40,492 nucleotides of DNA, taken from assembly GCA_944390895.1 (NCBI GenBank), contig CALXRQ010000016.1, positions 1-40,492 on the forward strand, given 5' to 3'. Source of the stretch: an uncultured Alphaproteobacteria bacterium. GTDB taxonomy: Bacteria; Pseudomonadota; Alphaproteobacteria; RF32; CAG-239. The notes beneath the pieces were generated by a model that saw only the letters and a list, made by a program, of their open reading frames with translations, made no database searches and had not been told where the DNA came from. The position numbers and the translations under genes are program-made. How positions within the stretch are numbered: the stretch's first letter is position 1; each line of letters opens with the position of its first letter. Positions 1 to 7,026 of this stretch are shown in pieces.

Positions 1-135
1 GCCGACAAGCTGACTTTGGCCGATATGAACGAAGAGTCCGCAAATATGCTGGCTCTGCAGACCAGACAGCAGCTGGCTATTAACTCTCTGAGTTTGGCTT
101 CTCAGGCTGCTCAGTCGGTTCTGAAACTGTTCTGA
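1..135 (+). CDS. Flagellin, C-terminal fragment
   Basis: The window opens inside a gene. The readable 44 residues end with SLASQAAQSVLKLF and a TGA stop. This is the amphipathic C-terminal D0 helix typical of bacterial flagellin, which pairs with the N-terminal helix in the filament core. The upstream part lies outside the window, so length, promoter and copy number cannot be judged. An intrinsic terminator follows 30 bp later, so this is the end of its transcript. Its presence fits the flagellar genes found at 11 kb and 29-40 kb. Confidence 0.85.
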   Translation, partial: ADKLTLADMNEESANMLALQTRQQLAINSLSLASQAAQSVLKLF

Positions 136-164
136 TACTTTGTCAATATAAATCCGTTGCTTTG

Positions 165-193
165 GCTCCCGGCTTGTTCCGGGAGCTTTTTTT
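165..193 (+). terminator. Intrinsic terminator of the flagellin gene
   Basis: GCTCCCGG (165-172) pairs perfectly with CCGGGAGC (179-186) around a 6-nt loop and is followed by a T-run at 187-193. It lies 30 bp after the flagellin stop codon. Confidence 0.9.
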
Positions 194-240
194 ATCCGTA
201 ATTTGCCGCAAAGTTTAATATTAATGTAATATAAATAGAC

Positions 241-268
241 TTGATTTCTGCCGTTTTTATGCTATATT
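241..268 (+). promoter_or_regulatory. Putative sigma-70-type promoter
   Basis: TTGATT (241-246), a 16-bp spacer and TATATT (263-268) make a good housekeeping promoter ahead of the gene that starts at 303. The same hexamer pair and spacer recur upstream of mlaA. The position argues against the in-frame TTG at 267 as a start, because that TTG lies within the -10 box. Confidence 0.6.
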
Positions 269-302
269 GAAAAATGGTTTAGACAAAAAAAGAGAGTTTA
301 CT

Positions 303-2081
303 ATGCCCGATTATGAAAAATTTATGGCAGAAGTTAAATCTGCATTGGCAGAAGACAGAGATCTCAAGATAACGGCGGCGGATATTGAACATTTTTCGCC
401 GCAGCAGATTATGGATATCCGCAAAGTCATTGATGATTACAGCATTGCCTATGTCAACAAGGCATTGCGCCAGAAGCTCATTACCAAAGAAGCAGCCGAT
501 TATTTGAAAGGAATCTTTGGCAATTCCATGGAAACGACGCGCAGCATCTATAAGAATGTCAGCGAAACGCTGTTAAGAAATTTCCGTCCGCATAAATTAA
601 AACGTCTGGCCGAACTTGGCGAGGAACCGTCGCCTGATGAAATTAACGCCATTAACCTTGAAACCGGAAAAGTTGAAGAAAACACCGGCATAGACGGGCA
701 TGACAATATGAAACGCTATAAGGAATACCGCGTAAAGCATATTACGCCGTTTACCAATATGCGTCTGACTTTTTACGACTTCCGTGATAATCCGGTTTAT
801 GTGATTATGCCCGGATTAAAAAACGTGCGCCGTGCCATTGACAAGATAAAAATGCCGGTAGTCGACAAAAAGACCGGCAAGGTGATTTCTCACGGCGGAA
901 AATATTATAATCAGTATCAGGCCGAGGTGCAAAAGCTGCGTACGGCTTGCGGTACCGACAACGCTTTGTTTAAAAGAAAATTAAAAAAGATTCAGCTGCC
1001 GCATGAGCGGTTGAATGACGTTGTCCGCCTGACCATTACCCGCAAATATTATATGGATACGGAAGAAACGCTTAACATCTTTTCTCAGGATCCTAAATAC
1101 GGCGTCATAGAAGCAGAAACCAAAGATGCTTTCAATGCCAACAGTTCTAACAGCAAGGACTATAACGAAAAAAATTATCGCGATAAAAAGATGTTTTTGC
1201 ATATGAGCGTAAAAGGGCATCCGTTTGTTGTGGAATGCCAGATAAAAATCACCAAACTTTTTGAAGGTGATATCAAAACGCATGGGATTTATGCCGGAAA
1301 GTCCAATCCGCCGTTGTCGGAAGCCGGTAATGTCCTGATATCTTCCGAGCACACTGGCGATTACGGTTTGCGTTTTTGGGAAGAGAACCTGAAAAAGTAC
1401 AAAGGCGTCGGAGACCGGCTGATTGCCAGAAAAAATGTTTTCAAATACAAAATGGCCATTCAGAAAATTAACAAGGAATCCATCCGTGCATATAATCTGC
1501 AGGTTTTGGACAAGGCTTTTCGTCTGGAAGACTTTAAGCAGGCCAACGGCAAAAATTTTGATGCCGAGAGCAAAAGCATATACAGCGGCAGAACTGAAAA
1601 AATATTCAAAAGCGTTGCGGACTTTATAACCAAAAACTTTATTTACCGCCCGTTCAAGGCCTATGACATGAGCAATGCTTTCAATGTGACCGATGAAGAG
1701 CTCAAGTCTTTGGGACTGTTGATTAATGCCGAGCAGATGCAGGACTTTGCCGAAAGATACAGCAGTTTCATCATTCCCAAATACAATGGCCGTATTGAAG
1801 GCAATGAAGCGCAGTTTTTCTCGGAAGGGGACAATCGTTTTCTGACGCAGGTTCACTTTTATCAGGACGGCTACAACGAGCGTGAGCTTGACGATGTCAT
1901 CGCCGATAAAGACGAAATCGAAGCCCTGAGGGAACGCGGCTTCAAATATGAAGATCCGAGAACGGAATATATTTACAAAAGACTTGATAATCAGCGCAGA
2001 AATTATCATAATAAAAGACAACAGAGCCAAAAACACAATGCCAGACGCATGTGGGCTCAGTCTCGAAATTATGACAGATAG
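303..2081 (+). CDS. Unrecognised 592-aa protein with a RelA/SpoT-synthetase-like segment
   Basis: I do not firmly recognise this soluble protein. It has no signal peptide or membrane segment and has a strongly basic, Gln/Arg/Asn-rich C-terminus. The ATG at 303 is preferred because AGAGAG precedes it and the upstream in-frame TTG at 267 overlaps the predicted -10 box. Residues about 195-320 hold an Arg/Lys-rich stretch, DVVRLT (239-244), then VVECQIKI (309-316). The spacing is reminiscent of the (p)ppGpp synthetase domain, where a D..R strand precedes a conserved VE.QIRT-type strand. The G-loop and the HD hydrolase domain are not evident. A diverged nucleotidyltransferase is therefore only a suggestion. 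The Sel1-repeat gene follows after 8 bp and is probably co-transcribed. Confidence 0.6.
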   Translation: MPDYEKFMAEVKSALAEDRDLKITAADIEHFSPQQIMDIRKVIDDYSIAYVNKALRQKLITKEAADYLKGIFGNSMETTRSIYKNVSETLLRNFRPHKLKRLAELGEEPSPDEINAINLETGKVEENTGIDGHDNMKRYKEYRVKHITPFTNMRLTFYDFRDNPVYVIMPGLKNVRRAIDKIKMPVVDKKTGKVISHGGKYYNQYQAEVQKLRTACGTDNALFKRKLKKIQLPHERLNDVVRLTITRKYYMDTEETLNIFSQDPKYGVIEAETKDAFNANSSNSKDYNEKNYRDKKMFLHMSVKGHPFVVECQIKITKLFEGDIKTHGIYAGKSNPPLSEAGNVLISSEHTGDYGLRFWEENLKKYKGVGDRLIARKNVFKYKMAIQKINKESIRAYNLQVLDKAFRLEDFKQANGKNFDAESKSIYSGRTEKIFKSVADFITKNFIYRPFKAYDMSNAFNVTDEELKSLGLLINAEQMQDFAERYSSFIIPKYNGRIEGNEAQFFSEGDNRFLTQVHFYQDGYNERELDDVIADKDEIEALRERGFKYEDPRTEYIYKRLDNQRRNYHNKRQQSQKHNARRMWAQSRNYDR

Positions 2082-2089
2082 GAATAATA

Positions 2090-3247
2090 ATGCGCAGATT
2101 ATCTTTGGTTTTGTTTGGTCTGATGACCGCGATTTCGCAGGCTTCGGCTCAGGACGCCGTGCTTTCTCTGAGCGGAGACATCGTTGCTCAGCAGCCTGAA
2201 AAAGAAGAAACGCCGGCGCCGGCCAAGGCGGAAGATATAGCTGCAGCCAAGTCTGAAGACAAAGGCATATTTTCTTTTTTGAATTTTCTGGACAAGAAAA
2301 AGAAGCCGGAAGTTAAGGTAGAAAGCGGTCCGCAGGAGACCGTGCTTGAAAAACTGATTCGTACGGCGGGCGAAGGTGACGTCAATTCTCAGCTCAGTCT
2401 CGGCTATATGTATTTATACGGTGAAGATGGCGTTGAGGTAAACCATAAAAAAGCTTTTGAATATTATAAGATGGCAGCCGCTCAAAATGATAATGTGGCA
2501 ATCAACAATCTGGGCAGTCTTTATTTCAGCGGCATCGGCACCAGAAGAAATCCGCAGCTTGCCGCGCAGATGTTTCAAAAAGCTTCGGAACTCGGCAATA
2601 TTGAAGCTTCGGTCAATCTGGCTTTCTTGTATCTGGCCGGACAGGGCGTCCCCAAAGACGGAAATGCAGCCATGGATCTTTTTATGAAAGCTTCGGCCAA
2701 GAATAATCCGACGGCTGATTTTATGCTGGGTTATGCCTATTTTCGCGGTTATGTCATGGAACAGGATTTGAGGGAAGCCTTTGAGTTGATTCGCAAGGCT
2801 GCAAACGCCGGTTATGACGATGCTCTTTTCCAGCTTTCCGAAATGTATATGAACGGCTGGGGCACGCCGCAAAACTACGGCAATGCGGTTCGGGCGCTGC
2901 GCAAAGCCGTCGATCAGGGTAATGTCGACGCCATGATGGCTTTGGGTGATGTGCTGGCCATTGGCGAAAAATATCCCCGTGACATTTATTATGCCCACGT
3001 TCTGTTCAACGTGGCCTCCGTCCGCGGTGCGGAAGGCGCGGATGAAAAGCGTAATGTTCTGGAGAAGAAGCTCAAGATCGAAGAATTGCTGCAGGCACAG
3101 ACCCAGGCTGAACAATATGTTGAAAAACCTTCGGAACTCACGGTCTATATCCGGCAGACTTTTGGCGACAATATCAAAGGTTATATCAGCGATGCGGTTG
3201 ATGAGCTGATGAAATCCAAAACGCCGGCTCTTAAAGACAAAAAATAA
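2090..3247 (+). CDS. Secreted Sel1-repeat (TPR-like) protein
   Basis: This 385-aa protein starts with a signal peptide, MRRLSLVLFGLMTAISQASA, with likely cleavage before QDA. A Lys/Glu/Pro/Ala-rich linker follows to about residue 85, then about six Sel1-like repeats from about 90 to 320. The repeats carry the A..LG.LY..G.G...N...A...F.KA...G pattern. Such solenoids act as protein-protein scaffolds, often in the periplasm or envelope. The start is supported by TAGGAATAAT just before the ATG. It follows the preceding gene by 8 bp and ends at a strong terminator. No catalytic domain is visible, so its partner is unknown. Confidence 0.85.
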   Translation: MRRLSLVLFGLMTAISQASAQDAVLSLSGDIVAQQPEKEETPAPAKAEDIAAAKSEDKGIFSFLNFLDKKKKPEVKVESGPQETVLEKLIRTAGEGDVNSQLSLGYMYLYGEDGVEVNHKKAFEYYKMAAAQNDNVAINNLGSLYFSGIGTRRNPQLAAQMFQKASELGNIEASVNLAFLYLAGQGVPKDGNAAMDLFMKASAKNNPTADFMLGYAYFRGYVMEQDLREAFELIRKAANAGYDDALFQLSEMYMNGWGTPQNYGNAVRALRKAVDQGNVDAMMALGDVLAIGEKYPRDIYYAHVLFNVASVRGAEGADEKRNVLEKKLKIEELLQAQTQAEQYVEKPSELTVYIRQTFGDNIKGYISDAVDELMKSKTPALKDKK

Positions 3248-3252
3248 TATTC

Positions 3253-3287
3253 AAAAAAAATCCCCCGGATTTCCGGGGGATTTTTTT
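3253..3287. terminator. Bidirectional intrinsic terminator
   Basis: TCCCCCGGA (3261-3269) pairs with TCCGGGGGA (3272-3280). An A-run lies on the left (3253-3260) and a T-run on the right (3281-3287), so it can serve both convergent genes, the Sel1 gene (plus) and the aminotransferase (minus). Confidence 0.9.
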
Positions 3288-3303
3288 GTATCGTCGAAAC
3301 GGC

Positions 3304-4464
3304 TTATGCGGCTTTGTTCATTTTTTTAGCGGCAAAGCTGTTCATTGTCTCAATGACATAATCCTGAGATTCTTTGTCCAGATACGGATGCATCGGAATG
3401 GAAAGAACCGTCTTGGAAAGTTTTTCGCAAACCGGCAGGCTGCGGGTGTTCCATTTGGCGTAAGCGGTCTGAGTGTGAACCGGACGCGGATAATAAGCGC
3501 CGCAGGGAATGCCGTTTTCTTTCAGATAAGCCATCAGTTCGTCTCTGTCATCGCAGTTGATGGTGTAGAGGGCATAGGCAGACTGGCAGTTGTCAAGCAC
3601 ACGTTGCTTTCTGAAATAGTCGCTCAGATTGTTGTCATAGTTTTTGGCAATGGTATAGCGGTCTTTCAGTTCCTGATCAAAAACTTTCAATTTCTGCAAA
3701 ACAACGGCAGCCTGGAAAGTGTTCATGCGGCCGGTCATGCCCAGACGCACGTTGTCATAGTGGTCTTCGGGGCTCATGCCGTGAACGCGGCAGGATTTGA
3801 CCAGTTCGTTTTCTTCATTGGTATTGGAGAAAACTGCGCCGCCGTCGCCGTAGCAGGCCAGCGGTTTGGTCGGATAGAAAGAGGTAGCGGTCATGTCGGT
3901 GATGTTGCCGGCTTTGGTGCCTTTATATACGGAACCATAGCTCTGGGCCGCGTCAGACAAAACTTTCATGCCGTTTTTGTGGGCAATGTTCATAATGGTG
4001 TCATAGTCGCACGGAGAACCGAAAATATCGACGGCAACAACGGCTTTCAGGTTCAGTTTGCCCTCTTTTTTAACTTCTTCAATGGCTTTTTCCAAATCTT
4101 TCGGATTCATATTATAAGTGTCCGGATCAGAGTCAACGAAGACCGGGGTGGCGCCGAGCAGGGCAACACATTCGGCCGAAGCGACAAAGGTGAAAGAGGA
4201 AACGAAGACGGCGTCGCCGGGTTTGACGTTCCAGGCCATCAGAGCCAAAGTCAAAGCATCGGTACCGGAACCGCAGGTCGAGCAGAATTTAGAGCCGGAG
4301 TAATTGGCGAGCTTTTCATCCAGTTCGCGGGTTTCGGGACCCTGAGCATAGCCGCCGTGGTTCAAAATGGTTTTGAAAGCGTTAAGAAAATTTTCCTGTC
4401 CGATAATTTTCTGAGAAGCCTGAACGTCAAAAAGATTAATCGGTTTTGAAGGTTTGTTTGTCAT
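3304..4464 (-). CDS. DegT/DnrJ/EryC1/StrS-family PLP-dependent aminotransferase
   Basis: This 386-aa fold-type I aminotransferase belongs to the family that makes amino sugars on nucleotide-sugar substrates for LPS, capsule or glycoprotein glycans. Visible markers are the GSGTDAL cofactor loop near residue 65, SDAAQ with the PLP-binding Asp171, and SFYPTKPL with the candidate Schiff-base Lys200 followed by GDGGAVF. The ATG at 4464 is chosen over 4473 because the GAGG ribosome-binding site directly abuts the upstream ATG but lies 9 nt from the downstream one. It has its own promoter (4501-4529) and no sugar-biosynthesis neighbours, so the substrate cannot be named. Confidence 0.85.
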   Translation of the reverse strand: MTNKPSKPINLFDVQASQKIIGQENFLNAFKTILNHGGYAQGPETRELDEKLANYSGSKFCSTCGSGTDALTLALMAWNVKPGDAVFVSSFTFVASAECVALLGATPVFVDSDPDTYNMNPKDLEKAIEEVKKEGKLNLKAVVAVDIFGSPCDYDTIMNIAHKNGMKVLSDAAQSYGSVYKGTKAGNITDMTATSFYPTKPLACYGDGGAVFSNTNEENELVKSCRVHGMSPEDHYDNVRLGMTGRMNTFQAAVVLQKLKVFDQELKDRYTIAKNYDNNLSDYFRKQRVLDNCQSAYALYTINCDDRDELMAYLKENGIPCGAYYPRPVHTQTAYAKWNTRSLPVCEKLSKTVLSIPMHPYLDKESQDYVIETMNSFAAKKMNKAA

Positions 4465-4500
4465 ATAAGTCATCCTCTATTGTTGTTTTAACTGAGGATG

Positions 4501-4529
4501 ATACTATGTTAAAACGTAGCGGAAAGCAA
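4501..4529 (-). promoter_or_regulatory. Putative sigma-70-type promoter for the aminotransferase
   Basis: Read on the minus strand: TTGCTT (4529-4524), a 17-bp spacer and TAGTAT (4506-4501), giving a leader of about 30 nt before the ATG at 4464. Confidence 0.5.
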
Positions 4530-4560
4530 AACACAAAAGGTTTCAGAGCTGTAACAAAAA

Positions 4561-5337
4561 TCAGGACGGCTCTGCGTTTCCGGCAGTTACGGCGTAAGAG
4601 ACGATACTTTCGCCGTCGAACCTGTGAATATAATATCCGGCCTGACGTTTAAAATCCTGCATTTCTTCAACCGGCCGGAAATCATAATATGCTTCCCAGT
4701 TGGCGCTGAACGAGGCAACGATCGGCACGCCGGCAATCGTGCCGTGAATGCCGTTATGCACGTGTCCGCAGGCCACCAGCTTTACCGTGTCCCGGTGGCG
4801 GCTGATAATCTCGTTGAATTTGTCGCACCAGGGTTGCCGGGTTTTGATGTCAAAAAAGTTCAGCCCGGCGTTAACGGTGAACTGGTGTACCATAACCACG
4901 GTTGGTTTTCCGTCATCGTCCGCCAGCTTTTCTTCCAGCCACTGCAGCTGACCGTCGTCAACACTGCCGCCGGCCGCGCCGTCCATAAAGCTGTCCAGCG
5001 CGATAAACCGCAGCGGAAAATCGTTGCAGACGTAATCCAGCCGCTTATCGTGTTCGGGCAGCGGATGTTCGGGAGCATATTGTTTCAGTGCGGCAATGAG
5101 TTTTTCGGAATTGTCATGGTTGCCGGTGATGCACAAAAAAGGCGTTTCAAGTTGTTTCAGCATTTGAAAGACGGGGCCGTAGTCCGAAAATCCACGGTTG
5201 ATAAGGTCACCTGTAACCATAATGACGTCGGGTTTGACATCTTGTTTTTTTATGCTGTCAAGAACGTGCCGCAGGCGTTTGATGCCCTTTTCTCCCTGAT
5301 AAGAATAGTGCAAATCGGAAATGTGAAAAATAAACAT
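4561..5337 (-). CDS. Calcineurin-like metallophosphoesterase (CpdA-like)
   Basis: This 258-aa protein carries the full two-metal phosphoesterase signature: D8-L-H10 in the first strand, then GDL, GNHD, VMVHQF and GHVHNG in order. Its size and layout match class III cyclic-nucleotide phosphodiesterases such as CpdA, which hydrolyse cAMP. Related enzymes act on other phosphodiesters, and motif reading alone cannot separate them. No signal peptide is seen, so it is probably cytoplasmic. AAGGAG precedes the ATG at good spacing. The gene is divergent from mlaA. Confidence 0.85.
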   Translation of the reverse strand: MFIFHISDLHYSYQGEKGIKRLRHVLDSIKKQDVKPDVIMVTGDLINRGFSDYGPVFQMLKQLETPFLCITGNHDNSEKLIAALKQYAPEHPLPEHDKRLDYVCNDFPLRFIALDSFMDGAAGGSVDDGQLQWLEEKLADDDGKPTVVMVHQFTVNAGLNFFDIKTRQPWCDKFNEIISRHRDTVKLVACGHVHNGIHGTIAGVPIVASFSANWEAYYDFRPVEEMQDFKRQAGYYIHRFDGESIVSYAVTAGNAEPS

Positions 5338-5404
5338 GGCATAACTCCTTAAAATCCGGGATAATGATACATACGCCGTGGTTAAATATTCTCTAATTTA
5401 GTTA

Positions 5405-5432
5405 TTGATTTCAATTTATTTAATGTTATATT
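5405..5432 (+). promoter_or_regulatory. Putative sigma-70-type promoter of mlaA-mlaC
   Basis: TTGATT (5405-5410), a 16-bp spacer and TATATT (5427-5432). It is identical in hexamers and spacing to the promoter at 241-268. Transcription would begin near 5439, about 30 nt before the TTG start of mlaA. Confidence 0.6.
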
Positions 5433-5470
5433 ACTAAAAAAATGAAATTCCAACATACAGTAGGTGTGAC

Positions 5471-6265
5471 TTGACTATAAAAACGCGCTTGTTTTCCCTC
5501 CTTTCTTCGGTAATGATCTTAACGGCTGCCTGTGCGACGAGTTCTCAGGCCAACGGCCATGAACATGAAGACGGGTTGGAAAGCTTTAACCGTGCCATGT
5601 TTACTTTTAACTATAACCTTGACAAATATGTGTTAAAACCGGTTGCCAAAGGTTATCGCGCCATCACCAACCAAGACGTCAGAAACCGCGTCAGCAGCGC
5701 CATCTCCAACATTAAGGAGCCGGTTTCCGCCGTAAACCAGTTGTTGCAGGGCGAACTGCTCCAGTCCGGAATTTCCGTCAGTCGTTTTGTCATTAATACG
5801 ACGCTGGGTCTGGGCGGAACGTTTGACGTTGCCACCGGCTGGGGGCTGAAAGGCCGTCAGGACAACTTTGAACGCACGCTGGCCAGATGGTGCGTTAAAG
5901 ACGGTCCCTATATCGTCTTGCCGTTTTTGGGGCCCACCACGCCGCGCGCTTTGGTTGGTACCACGGTTGACGGTTTCACCTCTCCCGTATATTGGCTGAC
6001 GGACGGTTCGCATGAGGACGGACTCTATGCTTATGGCGCTTATATCGGCATCAAGACCATTGTCGCCCGCGAAGCGGCGCTTGATATCGGCGATGATCTG
6101 GAGCGCAATTCCGTAGACTTTTACACGACCATGAAATCGGCTTACCTGCAAAACAAGAGCGATATGGATACCTGCTATAACAAGGGAAATATGAGCGCCG
6201 CTTATGATTTTGACTTCGGTATAGACGATGAAGACGAAACATATAACGAGATGGAAGCTGAATAA
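5471..6265 (+). CDS. mlaA: MlaA/VacJ outer-membrane lipoprotein
   Basis: This 264-aa protein is the outer-membrane lipoprotein of the Mla system, which removes mislocalised phospholipid from the outer leaflet. It has a lipoprotein signal ending in LTAAC with Cys21 as the lipidated residue, followed by the hallmark segment DGLESFNRAMFTFNYNLDKY. Later come NPxxx-type helices and VLPFLGPTTPR, typical of VacJ. The likely start is TTG at 5471, since TAGGTG lies 5-10 nt upstream and no in-frame ATG would keep the signal peptide. mlaC follows after 27 bp. A DDEDE-rich tail ends the protein. Confidence 0.92.
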   Translation: MTIKTRLFSLLSSVMILTAACATSSQANGHEHEDGLESFNRAMFTFNYNLDKYVLKPVAKGYRAITNQDVRNRVSSAISNIKEPVSAVNQLLQGELLQSGISVSRFVINTTLGLGGTFDVATGWGLKGRQDNFERTLARWCVKDGPYIVLPFLGPTTPRALVGTTVDGFTSPVYWLTDGSHEDGLYAYGAYIGIKTIVAREAALDIGDDLERNSVDFYTTMKSAYLQNKSDMDTCYNKGNMSAAYDFDFGIDDEDETYNEMEAE

Positions 6266-6292
6266 GCCTCTCAAAATCCAGGAGTGAGATAA

Positions 6293-6916
6293 ATGAAGAA
6301 AAGTATTTTTGCCGCAATTTTAGCCTCTGTTTTTCTTTTTGCAACCGGTGCCAGAGCCGATGTTGACGTCGCCAAGGCCGATGCGTTTGTTCAAAAGGTA
6401 ACCAACGAAGGCATTGAAGATATCATCAATGCCGATGTTCCGCAAAAGGTAAAGGATGAGCGTTTTGAAAAACTGTTTAACAGCGCTCTGGATCTGGACT
6501 TCATCGGTCAGTTTGTTTTGGGACGTTATTGGAAGACCGCCACGCCCGAGCAGCGCAAGGCTTTTATAAAAGTATACCGCGAACTGAACGTCAAAACCTG
6601 GTCGGCCCGTTTTGACGAATTCAAAGGCAAAAGTTTCAAATTTGTCGGTTCCACGCCGTCAAATTCCAAAAATCAGGTATTTATCAATTCTACCGTAGCC
6701 ATGGGCGAGGGTGAGCCGGCCAAAGTGGTCTGGCGCGTAAAACAAACCGGCAGCACGTTTAAAATTGTCGACATCATTATTGAAAACGTCAGTCTGGCAA
6801 TTACGGCCCGCAATGAATATTCCGCCTTTATTAAAAACAATGCCGGCGGAATTGACGCTCTGATTGCCGATTTGCAGAAGAAAGTGAAAGCGCCGGTCAA
6901 GCCGGCCGGAAAATAA
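6293..6916 (+). CDS. mlaC: MlaC periplasmic phospholipid-binding protein
   Basis: This 207-aa protein has a signal peptide of about 22 residues ending ARA before DVDVAKADAFV. The mature part matches the MlaC/Ttg2D family, with F.KLF....D..FIGQFVLGRYW, a TPEQR..F...Y and a late VVWRVK...FKIVDIIIENVSL strand pair. MlaC shuttles phospholipid between outer-membrane MlaA and the inner-membrane MlaFEDB transporter. Those partners are not in this window, so the system is split. The ribosome-binding site is CAGGAGTGAG. The gene ends just before a strong terminator, closing an mlaA-mlaC transcript. Confidence 0.92.
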   Translation: MKKSIFAAILASVFLFATGARADVDVAKADAFVQKVTNEGIEDIINADVPQKVKDERFEKLFNSALDLDFIGQFVLGRYWKTATPEQRKAFIKVYRELNVKTWSARFDEFKGKSFKFVGSTPSNSKNQVFINSTVAMGEGEPAKVVWRVKQTGSTFKIVDIIIENVSLAITARNEYSAFIKNNAGGIDALIADLQKKVKAPVKPAGK

Positions 6917-6930
6917 ATTCCGAAAATAAA

Positions 6931-6959
6931 ACCTCCGCAAAGCTGCGGAGGTTTTTTTT
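6931..6959 (+). terminator. Intrinsic terminator after mlaC
   Basis: ACCTCCGCA (6931-6939) pairs with TGCGGAGGT (6944-6952) around a 4-nt loop and is followed by eight T. Confidence 0.92.
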
Positions 6960-7026
6960 GACTTACAAAAAATTAAACAATCGTCTTTATGCTGTTGATA
7001 TCGGTTCCCGCAATAAGGAGATGAAA

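Noticed and set aside
267-302. TTG start at 267 for the 592-aa protein
   Set aside because: The TTG overlaps the predicted -10 box and has no ribosome-binding site; the ATG at 303 does.
981-2036. Long antisense open frame opposite the 592-aa protein; similar long ones at 3286-4449, 8940-10112, 20071-20802 and 22040-22903
   Set aside because: Each lies fully opposite a well-supported gene, has no ribosome-binding site of note and translates to Phe/Val/His/Arg-rich sequence typical of mirrored codons.
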